A stretch of DNA of 64,000 nt from Apus apus (Eukaryota > Chordata > Aves > Apodiformes > Apodidae), in contig NC_067286.1 of the NCBI RefSeq assembly GCF_020740795.1, positions 2,909,990 to 2,973,989 on the forward strand, in the 5' to 3' direction. Positions 1 through 14,853 of this stretch are shown here, in pieces. A program made the position numbers and the translations under genes. Under the pieces are notes generated by a model, which had not been told where the DNA came from, searched no databases, and saw only the letters and a list, made by a program, of their open reading frames with translations. The number at the start of each line of letters is the position of its first letter. The stretch's first letter is position 1.

Positions 1-447
1 TTGTAAACTTTTTTTCCTTATTTTACATGAAAAAGGGTTTTTTAAAAAAAGTTGCATGCTGGTGGCCAAACTATCCAGCTCCCTATGCAAATAAGTGCAT
101 GAAAATGATTAAAGCCAAAAAAGGTAACTGCTGAACTTGAATTACTAATTCTTCAGTAAAACATGGAAAGGCAATAATGTAAAGAAGGAGAAGCACTTGG
201 AGGCATCATCTGAGATGTGAGCTGAGAGGTGGGTATCCATTCCTCTACAAACCAAACCCAGAGATCTGCAACCTCATTTCAAAATGTAAATGACCAACTC
301 CTTCAACTACACAAAAATGTGTTTAGCACTGGTATCTTCACTGGGACGACCAAGGACATAGAGAAGACACCATGTTTTTCCCATGTTTCACAGCCGTGTG
401 AGGGAAAAGTGTTATGTTTTTTTAGTTATCACCTTATACATCAGCAG

Positions 448-620
448 CACAGAATGACAGAATAATTTGGGCTGGAAGGCCCTCTCAGAGTTCCCTCAGA
501 CTAACCTCCTGAAGTCCAGCTAGAGCAGACTGATCATGTCCAGCAAAGTTCTGACAAAGACAGAAATTTCAAAACACCTCTAGGCAACCTGGACCTATAT
601 CTGACCACTCTTGCAAAAAA
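448..620 (-). mobile_element. Degraded CR1 LINE fragment
   Basis: Starts CACAGAATGACAGAATAATT, then GGGCTGGAAGGCCC, which is the reverse complement of a CR1 3' end. Diverged blocks corresponding to CTGGGCAACCTG and CTGACCACTC follow. It is an old copy. Confidence 0.7.
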
Positions 621-855
621 AATATTGGTAGACACAGAAGACTCATTTAAATAAAATTATGATCTGGGGTGTTGGATATGAGTATAACAAGACAATCTCC
701 AAACTCATACATCACAGGAGGGAAACCTGAAAAAAATTCAAATTCCTTCTGCTTCTTTTTATTACAGTGCAAAATAAAACATAAACTACCTTAAATTCAC
801 AGTTTGATGTGATCAGCCTTTTTGCTAATTAAGCAAGACAAGAAGTGTCTTTCCT

Positions 856-1125
856 TTTTCTTTTCTTTTCTTTTCTTTTCTTTTCTTTTCTTTTCTTTTC
901 TTTTCTTTTCTTTTCTTTTCTTTTCTTTTCTTTTCTTTTCTTTTCTTTTCTTTTCTTTTCTTTTCTTTTCTTTTCTTTTCTTTTCTTTTCTTTTCCCTTT
1001 CCTTTCCTTTCCTTTCCTTTCCTTTCCTTTCCTTTCCTTTCCTTTCCTTTCCTTTCCTTTCCTTTCCTTTCCTTTCCTTTCCTTTCCTTTCCTTTCCTTT
1101 CCTTTCCTTTCCTTTCCTTTTCTTT
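856..1125 (+). repeat. Compound pentanucleotide array (TTTTC)n then (CCTTT)n
   Basis: About 28 units of TTTTC (about 856-995) pass directly into about 24 units of CCTTT (about 996-1117), nearly without interruption. On the - strand this is AAAGG followed by AAAAG. All long open frames here (Lys/Arg/Gly/Glu or Phe/Leu/Ser repeats) are products of the array. Confidence 0.97.
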
Positions 1126-2125
1126 TTTCTCTTCTTTGCCCTTTTCTTCTCTGAGAGTGAGCAGACATCACAGTGTCTTTAGGCCTAGCTTTTCACACTC
1201 ATATTTGTGGCTGCAATTTTTGGAAAAGTTCACCGCTCTTCTCTGTGTAGAAAAGAAGAGATAAAAGCAGAACACAAGTAAGGGAAGACATAGAGTGTAT
1301 CTTAAAAGTGAAGATAAATCCAAGTGTGAGGAGAAGAGAATGAGAAAATCTCCCATCTTTTGCCCTATAGTTAAGAAAAATGTTGTGATTTTGGGTTTAA
1401 ATGGGATGAATAGAGTCATTATACCAAATGATGACATTGGGCACTGGCCCAACAGACTCTTGACATTCTTTCTGACATTCCCAAAATAGACTTTGCCTGA
1501 TTATAATGTTGTTTATAACCATTTTCAGTGTCAAATGCTTTTGGAATGTTGCTCATTCTGAAAAGAAAACCCTAGGCACTTAAATAATAGTTTTAAGCCA
1601 TTGTATTGAAATTAAGAATTCATTTAAATGTTGGGTGATTGCTCAGAGTCTTTTGGGTATATTATTTTATGTAAGTTGGTAACAACAACAGTACCTCAGC
1701 AAGTTTCTGTTTTCAACTGGTACTCACTTTCAGTTTCTAGTGTGTCTAAGGGTTTAATAATACAAGATGCTAAAAGCCCTCATTCTGATGTCCTCTTCAG
1801 ACTCAAGTATGCTGCAAGCAAAGTTATGGCCCGCAATCATCAGTGTCATGTTTGAGTTGCACTAACCTAGGATGCAGGGCTAATAAAAGCAGAGATGATT
1901 TGGCAGGGTGTACTCACACCATACATACATACACTATCTTTTCACAGTGACAATTTACCATGGCAGTGCCGATATTATTCAAACAAATACAGCCTGTAGG
2001 GTTCCACATCTGGTTCCACAAGTTAACATTTGCCTGTGTGCCACATGTCATGTGAATTAGATATCTTTTTCTCAAAGCTAAATACCAGATTAATCTGAAA
2101 TGTGTCAGTTTGCAGGGTGTAAAGA

Positions 2126-2192
2126 GCTGTACAACAGGTCATCCTGAAATGCTGTACAACAGGTTGTCCTGAAATACTGTGCAGCAACAGGG
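2126..2192 (+). repeat. 25-bp imperfect tandem repeat
   Basis: The unit GCTGTACAACAGGTCATCCT plus GAAAT occurs at 2126 and 2151 with two mismatches, followed by a partial third copy. Confidence 0.85.
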
Positions 2193-3998
2193 CCCCTGAA
2201 CCCTAGTGGGGTGTGTCCACAGACACACATTTATTTATTGATTTCAATGCCTATTTTTATTTGTAACTATATGTATTTATATATTTTAAGTGCTGCCAGA
2301 ATCCACAGCTTTCTGAAAACTGAGTCACAGTGGGTCACACATGCACGGATGCAGAATTGCAGGATACAGTGTATGGAAGTTATTAGGGAAGAAATGGTTT
2401 GTTTCTGAAGCACACAAATAGTCTTCCTCATCTGGATATATGAAACCATTTAAATGAGGATGCCTTCTGTGTATTTTCTCCTGAACCTCTAAGCCACTGA
2501 GTAGCAGTGGTGAATAGCAGTTCCTTCAATAGCAGGCATCAAAGTATGAATTACACATTGCTGTTCTATTGGGGAGATTAATTTATCAAAGGTGTTCAGA
2601 AGATGCAGTAAATAAAGGACAAACCCACATCAAAGACATGTCTAGGTTACTTTCTTAAAGGCAATTTACGAAACAAGAAAAGATTATGGAGCAGTTGAGG
2701 ATTAGGGGTTATCAAGCCCACCTGAAAGTGTCAGGTTAAAAAAAAAACAACAAAACAGTTTAGTTGTGAAGGAACCACAGTGGATATCTGATTTGAAAAG
2801 CATGTTCAAAAGAATATTTATTTTTTTTAAATGTAGCAGATTATTGCTGAAAAAGCAAAGATTTGCCTTCACTTTCTAATTGAGCCCAGTCAAACACAGA
2901 ATGTCTAAGCAAAGCAAAAGCTATTTGCAAAGGCTTATACTTGTATCTTTGGAAATAAACCCAGCAGGTGCAGACCTCTGTTCACAGCAGTGAAGAACTT
3001 TAATGTTAGTTTCTAAAAGTTAGGCCTGGGTGCTTGGATTTGGATTACTAGATCTTCAGTTCTGTGTTTTCATTCAGTGGGATTATACAGGTTGTATCTC
3101 AGCTGGGTTTTGAAAACTCCCAGGGTGCAGCAGCTGAACACAAAGAGCAATGCACTGCAGAAGTCTCACACCTTCACTAAGAAATTTTACTGTATCAATG
3201 GGAAGAGGACACTTGCTGATTTTTTTTCTAAATAATATAATCGTAAAGAAATACACTTCTATAGTTCCACCAAAAGTATTCAGGGTGGAAATATGTTCAT
3301 TTTATATTTGATATGCTCTTGGTAATTCAGTAATTTAAATTTATACATCATAAGTAAGTCATGCAAGAATTCTGTATGTTTATTCTTATATGAAGCTGTT
3401 TTGACTCTTGGGAGCTTTTTGCTTATTATGATGCAGTTTGGGTTCATGGATATTGTGTCCTCAGCCCATCAGACTTGGGCTGGATGCTGAAAACCTCAGG
3501 ATAAAGTCTGATTCAACAGATGACATCCACTAGCAAGAAGTCAGGATTTGGTCTGAATTCAGAACCTGTTGTAAACCTTGACTAGGAAAGTTTTGGACCA
3601 GGACTGAGAAAGCAAATTGACTTACTGGATCACAAACTTATGCATAGCATGGAATAAATGCTGATTGGCATCACAGCATTAGAGAGTCTTCTAAACCTTT
3701 TTTCTGGTTTAGTAGTTGCTTCTGCACTATGAGGTTCTCACAGCTTTATTCATTGTATCTCATACCTAGTCACACTGATGAGCAAAACAGTTATAAAGGA
3801 AAAGATCTGATGGAAAGCTAATTCTAAAAATACAGAACTGATTTTAGTTAAAAGGCATGCAATAGGCCTGTCACCTCCAGCTCATGCTCTAGGAATTTAT
3901 TTCTGTCCAGGGATAGTTAACAAATTATCTAGGTGTACTTTCAGAGCTACGTCTGCACTTCCTTTTTTCCAAATTCCTTCTCTAGCTTTATTAGGCCC

Positions 3999-4040
3999 AT
4001 GAAACAAACAAACAAACAAACAAACAAAACAAACAAAAGC
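3999..4040 (+). repeat. (CAAA)n microsatellite
   Basis: CAAACAAACAAACAAACAAA with minor interruptions. It runs into a C/A-rich segment. Confidence 0.9.
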
Positions 4041-4471
4041 AACAAAAACCCCCCACCACCTTAAAAACCCCACAAATATCAACATTCAATTAGGAGCATC
4101 CAGAACTAGCACTTTTTCCCATTCCTTGTACCCAGGAAACAAATACATTGATTTTGGCCACTGTTTCCTAACCTTGCCATTTTTCCTGATCCTACCAGAG
4201 GAATGTTGCTTCTCCCCCTCCCTCTTCTTCAGGTTCAAATGACTAAGAATTAATCTCTCGAGTGCTAAATAATGCTGAATTAGGACAGTTTACATCTAGG
4301 TTACAGGATTCAAAATACTTTTCTTTTTTTCCCCCCCTGTTCAACCCTTTGTTTAGCCTCTTTGATTTATTAATGGAGGCTTCTTTTTGATCTGGCTTTA
4401 CCTTGTCAGTTCTTCATGTCCCACCCATGGACTTTTTATTTCTTTTTCATCCAGTGATGCTGGCAAAGAAC

Positions 4472-4499
4472 TTTTTTTTTTAAAAAAAAAAAAAAAAAA
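4472..4499. repeat. T9-A17 homopolymer junction
   Basis: A poly-T run joined directly to a poly-A run. It is self-complementary and hairpin-prone. Confidence 0.9.
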
Positions 4500-7400
4500 G
4501 ACAGAGGGAGGGATTTGGGATTGTCATATAAAACCTGTGTTACTCAGTTTTCAATATCTCATTGAACTTCTCACAGCTTTGATATTTTAAGTAGGTATCA
4601 CAACAAAGGGAAAAGAAGTGACTGGAAAGGTAATGCAGTGTATTAGGCTTGTTAATGGCCCTGAAAGTCCCAAGAAAACTTGCTGAAAGAAGGATCCTTT
4701 CCCATGAGTACTATTTAATTTCTCTGAGAGGGTTTTCCTGGTGAATTAAAACTCCAAAGAGAACATTTAAACAGTGCAACTGCTATCTTAGCCTATCTTA
4801 TGTGCACAGTGACATTCATTTTTATTTTAAAAAATCCTTTTGTTAAAAAGCCTGTAGTAGAGAGGTTTTTGGAGAATCTATTTCTTCCCTTGCTCTACTG
4901 CTGACATACTTGGGAAATGTAGAAAGCTAGAAGAGAAACCAAGGTTTTCCCACAAGGGCAGAGCAAGATCAAATAAGTGATAAGGATATTTTACTTAAGA
5001 ACTAATTCCTCTTATGAGTTGTAAGAAATGTCCCTACTCCAATACTTCAAATTATTAAGTGTGACAGTACAAAGCAGATTAAAAATCTATTTAGAAGAAA
5101 TTAACAGTGCAACATATGGGAGTTCAACAAGCAGAAGGAGTGAACTGGCCTTTACATTGTCATTTGGGGCTGTGGGAGACCCCAGGTCTGATCTATCTTC
5201 TGCCATATGTTTCTTTGTATAATATAGACAAGACAATTAACATCTCAGTTCCCCATCTATAACCCAGTTGAAATCATCCTGGATTCCCCTGAAAACAGCC
5301 ATGAGGTCCTGAGTGTTTCAGCTGCAAAAAGCCTTCCCCTGCCCATGCTTTGACTAGAGGTGAGGCTGACAGTTGTGAAGATGCAAGCCCTGCCCCTTTG
5401 CCCTTGTCTGCACCAGGAAGGCTTCTTGTCTCACAAAGTCATCCTGCATGAGACTCCTTCCTGCCTGAGCCAGGCAGAGTTTGGTGTGTCTGGATCAGCA
5501 CCAAGTTTCATGCTGGAGACCATGTCTCAGTAGCACTGGGAGAGGAAGCCAAGGCTCATTAGTGCTGTCCTCTCCAGATGCTGGCATGTATTTAGAGGCT
5601 TCCATCTCTGCTGTGTTTTATTCATTCTTCCCCCTAAAAGTGATATCCTTCCCCACCAGCAAATTGGGCAAGCACCTGCATTATTTGCACACTGGATTTA
5701 GCTGCTGATATCCAAACCAGACAAGCTACCACCAATTTAGTGTGTGTTTCCATCTTTGCTTTTAATGTAATCTTTGATGCAATGTAGTTTTTCATCATTC
5801 TACAATTTAAAATCTGTTTTCCCTGGTGGCCTGTCTGGTCAGTTATCACCATTAGTTAGTGGTGGCCCTTCAAAATCAGTCTTTTATAGCAAGAGGGGAG
5901 CACGGGACTTTTCCCAGCTCTTTGTGGCTGTGGCACTTGGCTAAAGAAAAGGGTCTCACAGGCTCCCTTAAAAACTAACCCCTTGGGTACCAAGGCACTA
6001 ATACAAAACACAGGACTTGATGCACACAGACTCTATATCATACCCATCTACTTCCAAAGCAAGCCACAGAAAGGAAAAGATCCCACAGTATATCCAGGGA
6101 AGCTTCAGCTACTGATTTAGTCCTCTTGTGAGTGGCTTTCTATGGCCATAGCACATACCTGCCTTTTATAGAGCAAGGAAAAGTTCTTGAAACTCCTCTT
6201 AAAACTTTGCTAATTGTTCAGTCTGCCAGGTAATGGGGCTAAAGCTTTCCTTCAATCACCCTTCTGAAATCAGTATTAGACTTTTCAAACAAACACTCCA
6301 AAGCTTATGATGCTGATCTTATGCAGTTGGATTCCACATATACAGGATTCCTCCTGATAGATTCATGATTCAAAAGACTATGTTATACTGGTGTGTGAAC
6401 CTCTAATTTTCCAGAAAACGATTTTGCTTCCCATTTATCTTTGCTTTTGAACAGGGAGGTTCTGTTAAAAAGTATTTTGCTGCTCTGAATGTTTACATGG
6501 ACTGTACCTAGCTTAGAAACAACCAGTGACCTACTGGGGTAGTTTAAAGCTCATGCTACTTCTGGCTTTCCTATGATAAGGAAATTTTAGGAAACAACCA
6601 ATTTCCTACTGGATCAAGTCTTAAACTTTTAAATCTAAACTGCTCTGATGTGTGTGTATCTAAAATAATAGAGACTTTATATGCCTCCATCCCTACTTTA
6701 TTGAATAAGCAATGAAAATTGTTCAATTTTTTTCAATCTCTGGTCCCCTGTTCAACAATAAATGCTGGTTGGACTGCACTGCAGAGCTGTTTGTATATTA
6801 TGTTTCCAAAATCAGTGGTCATTGATTCAGTTATGTAAATTAAACAATTCTGCATAGATAAGGCTTGCAGGATCTAGCTCCTAGAAAAAAGGACAGCTGG
6901 TATTGCCCCTCCCAACACTTAAAAACCAAAAAGTTTAATTTCATGATGGAATTCTATTATATTCTGTCTGGACACATTTAGATGGGAGGAAAAGAAGGAA
7001 AGAGCTTGATCCAGAATGCAATTTTACATCTAAATTATTTGATTCATTTAACCTGAAAGGAAGAGTTTTATAGAACTGAGTTTTAAATTGTAATAACCAA
7101 AACACGAAAAAAAAAAACCACGATTAATTTTGACCAAGAATGAGGGCAACATGGATCAGCTATTGATCATCCTTGAACTGTGGCTTGGCTTTCCCCATGG
7201 TGGTCAACTGGCATCTCTCTTTGTGTGGCAGGTTTTTGAAATCACATGTTTCGACAATTGCTTAAATCTCTTCATTTCATGATCTTTCACATTAAAGATC
7301 CTTCAGATCTGACCTGTGCATTGAGTTGTTTCAATTACATATGACCCCTGCTTTAACTTTTCAGAAATGGCTTGTTTCTTCTGGCCAGGCTATAGAATGG

Positions 7401-10400
7401 GACATAATAGAGGGTTTCCAGTGGTAACTGGAGAGCCAAGCCCTGCAAAACCAGAGCCCTGGCTCAGTGCTGTGCAACCCACATCCCCAAAGCACCTGGT
7501 CACACTCGGGCTGACAAACAGCCCTGCCATCATTCACCCCTGAAATGCTGAAACACAACGCCCTGGAAAACTAACTTCAACAAAGCCCCCAAAGGAAAGC
7601 AACTTCATTTCCTTGTGCCTTGAGACAGGAGCTAATGGCTGATTTCGCAGCTAGTGCCACAAGGAGGAAAAGGTGTTTTTTTTCTGTTTGAACACACGTT
7701 TTCTGGAAGTGACCATGGCTAGAAGAGTTGTTACCTTTTTCTAATATTTTCCTAAATGAGTCTTTCATTTTAAAACACCAAAACTGGGTCATATTATCAA
7801 ATCTGAGAAATTCAGAGTTTATTTTTAAATTTTACATTAACCTTCGAGTTGATATTTCTGTAGGATTCACTTTCTGCTGTATGTTGTGATTCTGCTGGGT
7901 CTTCTTTACTACCTATAGGAGGGCCCAGTCACTTTTTTAAAGCCATTTTCCTCAAAACACCCCAAACAAACAGTGCTTTAAGCATCAGAAGTTAGTGTTC
8001 CAAAGGCTACAGTTTAAGTATCAATCTGAAACCAACTCCTGACAGAAGAGATCAGTTAGGAAGTTTCTTATTCATCTTCAAGGCTTAACAACTAAGCTCC
8101 TCCACTCAAATATGTCATAAAGCACAAAAAGTGAATTTCTGGCACAGAGTCTAGCAGAGAATTAGAAGTCACAGTAGAACTCCACTAGATTTTTGATGGT
8201 GTTATGCTTTTCAGTATTGGCTGTCAGAATTGTTCCTGGAGATATTTTTTGTTGATAAACAGAAATCAGAGTTTCAGTCTTCAGTGAAAACAAAAGGAAA
8301 CGATTTTATCTTTACACAATTATTATTTTTTTTAATTCACAAACCTAAAAATTTTCAAGAACTCTTTTCCCCCCCAGGAAAGCCTTAAACCTTTGTGAAA
8401 TCAGAAACATTTCATCCTTCATGCAATTTTTCTTTTTAAAAATAGAAAATCTGTCTTCTGGTAGGTAAGAAGATTTTCCCATTCTGTATAACACTTGCAG
8501 TCCCATTTGCATTTTTATGTGAGGGATAGATGTCAGAAAGGAACCTTGGATTTGTGCAGTATGGCAGGTTCTGGATAAAGTTCCAAGTCAAGACTTTGCC
8601 CCTCTGTTTTGGAATCTCTGTTGATGTTCTGTTGCATATCCTCATCCTACATGACAGTAAATATGATTTTTTAAATGCAAACAAGCTATTAGGAAGTATT
8701 ATTTTTACACATGGAGCTCCTATGTCCATTTTCAGGTTTTCTGTGGCAGATCCCTACCTTTGTATATATTTATTATTCCCATATTTCATGAAAACTGCAT
8801 TTGATTCGCAAGTTATTTGTAAAACCTCTATTGAGATTAACCAGTATTTGCAGTTGTACTCTTAAAAATTAACTGGATATGTGTGTTAGATGGTGTATTT
8901 TCTTGTCCTTCTTATTATTTTTTTTCTTTCTTATATGTGTTACACATAGAAAATATTTCTGGCTGTTGATTTGAAACTCAAGGATCTGGCGATATTTAAT
9001 TATAATTTGCTGCTCTGTTAGACACTCTTGTTTTATTCAAATGCAGTTGTGGATAGTAAAGTCCAACTGAATTCAGCTCCCCTATTAAATAAGTATTTTC
9101 ACATTTTTTAGCTGTAACTTTCAAGGATATTTTGGACATTTTTCCAAGTTGCATCTGAAACAGTCAGCAAGGATACTTTTTTACTACCTAGTCTCCTTAA
9201 TACCAAGGATTACACTCATGTTCCTTATTCAAGACAAGCAGGTCTGTACTAAAAATGGAATTTAACAGGGAAGCCCAGTTGCATGTCTAGGGAAGAGTCC
9301 TGTGGCCATCTCGACCTGGGAATAATGGAAGAGGGCAATTGTGAATGGTTTAGCGGGTCCTTGAGGACCTCTCTCTGGTTACAGGTTGTAACAGAAGATT
9401 CATTTTGCTGCCTCTGTTAGAGAGTTGATCTAGTCTGCCTCACACAATTGCTTATTCCCAAATCAGATATTTCAGTCCTGTGGTCTTCAGAGTGCCCATT
9501 GAAAGCACTAATTAGTGATCATTTAAAGTACTTAGGTAATGTTAACTCCAGCACACAAGGGATGCTCTTGAGTCTGACCCCTGCTCATTCCATTTCTTTT
9601 TGGAGCTTTGAAGACAATTGATTTTTGAAGGCTGCAGCCTCCCCTTAAAATCAGGGACTAAAAGAGTGGGGACCTAATCTTGATTCGACCATTCATGCCA
9701 TCTTTAAAGACGTGTTTACTTTTTTCCCCCTGGATGTCAATTAATAGATTTTAAAGTCAGTGAATTAAGGGGAAAGAGTTTAGAGCACAATTGCGTGTGG
9801 GCAGAACATGCTAATTATAAATAATCAGGCTTTAAAAAAAAACACAACAAACCAACAAAAAAGTGAGCGCACCCTAAATAGCTAATGGGAGCAGGCAAAA
9901 AGAGAATAAAATTAAAAAAAAAAAAAACAAAACAAAAAACAGAGGAAAATTTTTAAAGTTAACTTAAAAGCAGTAGGTAGAGTTACACAGAGAAGAACAC
10001 CAGTCAAAACAGTTGATGTGAAAGGTAACTTGGAGCTGACTTTTGCACACAGTAGGTCAAATACAAGCTGTAGTTTCTCTTCATGAGAAAAAAAAAAACC
10101 ACCAAAAACCCACCTTAAGAAAGAATCTAATGTATATTGGCTGGGAAAAAAAGAACTTTGAGGTAGCCAGAGAGATAACTGGAGACCAATATGGTAAAGG
10201 AGCTTCTCACTGACATCTTTTGGAAGCATCTTGCAGTGAGTGCAGTTGTATTTTATATGTCTTTACAGAGTTCTGCTAATGCTCTCTCCTAATTGTACCT
10301 GCACCTGTGCAGTTGTGTTTGGGTCAGCAGCAATGGCATTTCCATGTGTACCATCAGTAGCATTTTTATTAGATCTAATCCTTCCCCTAGCTGGTTTAGA

Positions 10401-13400
10401 TATCTGGCCCAGCTGTGTATCAGGAAAAGCAACCCCATGAACTTCCTTGAAAAATTACCCTACTCCAAACTCACTCTCTTGTTAAAAACTCTGCAATTTA
10501 GGATTAATTTCTGAGCAACTGTTGTGATGAAATTATGCTTCACACAAAGAGGAAAGGAGCCTCAAAGATTTTCTTGAATAGTGAGCTCAGGTCAGGAGCT
10601 GCCAAGCATCTCCAAAAAGGGTGTGGTCATGAAATGCTGTTGAAGTAGACCTGCAAGACCAGATGGGAAGAGCAACTTCTCTTTGGAAGCACCTTGTGCT
10701 CTTTTGAAGAAGAGCACCTGATCCCATTTGGGAATGATGGAGCATCCCATCATTTGTCTAGCTTTCAGTTTTTGACAGTGGCTTAAGCACTGCAACCACA
10801 AGTAGACCACACTTTCTGACAGCTCCTCCCAAAGATCTCAGTGTCAGAAGGTGTGCCACAGTCCAGTGCTTTCTGAAAGATACTTGAAATTTTGAAGTCA
10901 AGACACAAAGAGAGGTGAAAAAACAAAAAGCCTGTCCAGTTTTGAGCCAAAGAAGCCACTTTCCAAATCAAAGAAGCCATGCAGTATGATCACAGGAGGT
11001 TGTTCAACTCCTCCACTGTGACTAGGCCATTTTCACATACCACACTGAAGGAAACTGGAATGTGTCACACATGAAGAACACAGACCAACAACTTCTTCCA
11101 GCCCAGCAAGCCTAGCTGATACTGAGATCCTGCTCTCATACTCTAGGGGCTGAAATTTCTGAACATCAAGTTGTACTTAGCTCAGTTATCAAAAAAATTC
11201 TAGTGCTTCGTTGTCATGAAGTAAAAGACTTTGTTAAAACCTCAGTTATTATTATATTTGGACATAATTAGGACGTCAGCACAATGAAAGCTGAGACTTG
11301 GCAAAAGCTTCCTTTTAACATTTATAATAAGCTCTTAAACATCTTCTTTCCTTCTAATTTCAGATATAATGGGCTCTTGCCCTCTGAAGGAATTAGTGAA
11401 GTAACATTTCAAAGGAAAACTTAGATACTCTAAATCAAACAAAAATGCAGGGGTATATTGAAATCAATAAAACACTCATTAATTTTTTGTCACAGGTAAG
11501 TGTGTCACGAAAATAGAAGCTTTCAGCTATAAAATGCTATTTAATTTCTTTTCACTGTTTCATTAATATGTATGATTGACAGCAAGTTTGAATGCACTTT
11601 CTTCTTTTCATCCCTGGTGTAGCTTTGTTTTCCCCAGAAGTCCATACTTATTCTTTCAATCATTTTAAATAGAGGAGAGGGACGTGTTCAATTTCCTTTC
11701 TCCGAGGACTAAATGTTTTGCCAGAACATTTTAGACTAAAATAAAGGTGGTGAAGTATTTTGATATAAAGCAGACCATTGGGTAAACAAGGCTGCTACTG
11801 TGGAACGAGGGCAGGAGGCTGGCACGTGGTAATAGTTGGTAGCAGATAAAAGGTAAACAGCTGAAATGCACCTACCTTCCTGATAATCTGAGTTCATCAG
11901 AGGTGACACAGAGTTTTACCTTTAAAATAATAGACAAAACATGACTCAGTGGGAGCAGGACCAGCCTAGTAACTGCATTGTAGCCAACCTAGCAAAGGAC
12001 TGGATACCTCTAATATTAGAGAGTGAAATACGGATTTTGGTAAGTCATTGTCAGGCATGAAATCAGTTTAAAATTGCTACATAATGCCTTTTATCAGTTA
12101 TATGAGATTAGGAACTGTAAAATGTAAAAATAAAACTACTGAGATCAAATTGGGAAAGAAACTCACCTATGGCTAAGTTTGGATATTGGAAAGGATTCAG
12201 ATAGCCCATTAAATACTCCAATGGTTACTTACAATAGGATTAATTTCATTCACATTGCAGAATACCTATTATGTTTCTTTGGTTTATGGTTAAGCAGCTG
12301 TCCAATTAAAAGGAATCGATCTTCTACAAAGCTTGTATCTGACCTTAGCACTTCCCACTGTGCAATAACTCCTTTGTATCTGAGAGCTAATATGCCATGC
12401 AATTATGATCTACAGAGGGTTGGTGGTTTTCTTGGGTTTTTTAATCCTCCAGTTCCTTAAGAAATTATCTTATCACTCCACCATAATCGAGCATTTCTTC
12501 TTGGTTCTACAGGTCAGTGCAAGGGTTAAAAATTCTCTATCTCTATCTTGATCTTTGCTGAAATGGTGTATGGGAATGAAATGGTTGCCAATTTGTTTGC
12601 AATGCATTCTGACTGTACGGGAGTTCTTTTTTGCCTGACAGGCAGGTGAGATCAAAGTGGTGCAGGACAAAAGGGGCTCAGCAGTGATTTGTCAGGGGAC
12701 GAAAGGCAGTCCTGTCTGGGAAAGTGGCTGTAGCCCAGAACGAGCCTTCAGATCACTAACACACTAAAGAAATCATGGCATGAGAAAAAGTACAGCAGAA
12801 AAGGTTCAAAGGTCAGTTTTATTTGGTTTGGATTATTGGTGCCTCCTTTTAAACCAAAGAGCAAGAAGGGGAAAAAAGAACAGGCTAATAACCTTTGTTA
12901 TTGTCCAGGAAAAAAACTCTTTTGTACACATTGCTTGGGGATTGTCTGTAATTAAAATGCTGTTGTTAGATCCAGGACCTGATCCTGCAAAGTTTTACTC
13001 GTGTGAGTAATTCACCATTGCATGAATAGTCCTGTGGGGTTGCTCACGTGAATAAAGATTACTTTCATGACAAAGAGTTTGCAAGTTCAGGCATTGCATT
13101 TGGTTAGGGGATGCAGGTGTGTCTGTGAGTGTCTGTGTGTCTGCTCAGAGGTGGGTGTTCTTCTTTCTAAGCAAAAATTAGATTTTAATGAGTGACCTGA
13201 AAAAAAAAAGAAATATATTTCAAAACTGAAAATTTAAGGAAAAAAACCAAATAAATCTCTCTACTGCTTCCATAAAACCCAGGTGATTATGAAACCTGCT
13301 GTTCTCTTTTAATCCAGATGTTTGTCAGACAATTGCTCCACTGAATTATTCCAGGGCAGCTCTGTGAATTGCCATGCAGTGTAGATCATTCCCAGCAATT

Positions 13401-14853
13401 CTTGTCCTCCAAATAGTATTGAGCACATAATGTAATGTTTCAGGTTATAACCAGATGCTCCTATTCTTTAATTGGTTGAGGATGTTCTTGACATGGGTTG
13501 CATCCAGCTTGTTGGGGAAATGGCAACCTTCTCCTGCCAGGGAGGAGGCCCTGCATGGCTGCCTGGAGGGGAGGACACTTGCTGTGACACACTCCCTGCC
13601 AACAGGCAGCAGAGAAATGAAGAGGGAAAAGGTATGGGCTGACCAGCCATCCTCTCCTCAGAACAACCCATCAATTGAGTCTGGGGTGGTAGTACAGAAG
13701 GAGAGTAGGTGCAAACCTTGCTGGGCATCACTTCCATCCTCTCAAGTGGCAGAAGGCAAGGGCACACAGGCAGCAGTGGAGGCTCTCCATTACTTTTGTG
13801 TGCTTTCCATGTTTTTCTCTTACCCAGGAAGGAGGGTATTTTACATATTTAACAGCTTGGCTGGGTTGGATTGGATAGTAGACTGAAAGTAAGGAAAAAT
13901 GGTGCAACTACTGAATAAGTCCCTAAACTTTTCCTGCTCTGCACTGAGATTACTTCCAGTGCATAGTGGGGAAAGAGCCAAATGGTCAAGAGTCAAAAAA
14001 AAAGGGGGCATTTTTTGTGATTGCCTGCAAGATTTTGCAAGCTTGGGGTAGGATTTGCTGTCCCTGGATTGGCTGTACATAAAAGCCATGATGGGGAAGG
14101 TGGGGAAGTAGGAGGGGAACTGTGTTTCTTTTAGAAACATCTGAATTATCTGATGAAATGTCTTAGAAAAGTATTCCAGGATTCCCCTATCGAGTTCTAA
14201 TACAGAGAACAGTTTTTAGGGAACAACATTGCACTTTGATGTCACTGGAACACAACTCCAGGTAACCTGTTCTGGGAATCTTTCTTTGCAACCTGTGTCT
14301 GACTTTATTTGGAGTTAAGCAGACCTGGGAACTGAAGAGATTCTATTGGAAAAGAAGCTAGTGGTAGTCTGGAAGAATATATCTGATAAAGAGCTGATGA
14401 TGGGGACAGGAGAGGTTGTGAGTAGCATTGCACTTGCTTGTGAAGATGTCCAGTTGAGAAATTCTGCAGAGGCTGTTGCTTCTTGGAGGATCTGCTCATG
14501 ATGGGTAATTCCCAGATATTTCAGGAAGATTCTCCTGAAAAAGATTTCTATCTTCAACTGCAGAAATTCCTGATGTGTTTTGGCTTCCTGTGATGAAGTG
14601 GTAAAAGCAGAGGATGAGTGTATTTCAGAGAAGAAAATAAACTGGGGAGTTTCCAGAGACCCATTGAGATTTCAGTAGTCTTATTTTGATTGTCCTGCCA
14701 TTTTGGATTGTGAAACAAACCTAGTTTGATCCTCACTGTAGTCTTAAAGCAAGAGCAATTGATACAGAAAAGGAGGAGCTGGACTGAAACAGATGCATTC
14801 AAAACAGAGACTGTTTTCCTCACTTTGCAGATTGCTGCTGTTGTTTTTTTTCT

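Larger units (their letters stand above)
1126..14853. other. Gene-free 5' flank, part 1
   Basis: AT-rich unique sequence with a 25-bp tandem repeat, a CAAA run and homopolymers. No exon, tRNA or conserved protein frame was recognised. Perfect octamer sites occur at 85-92 (just before this stretch) and, reversed, at 8505-8512. Confidence 0.6.

Noticed and set aside
797-1264. Lys/Arg/Glu- and Phe/Leu-repeat open frames of up to 139 codons
   Set aside because: They are translations of the pentanucleotide array and exist on both strands with no stop codons.
10592-10980. Two adjacent - strand frames that at first suggested a decayed transposase
   Set aside because: Extending the frames gives several stops and no recognisable transposase motif.
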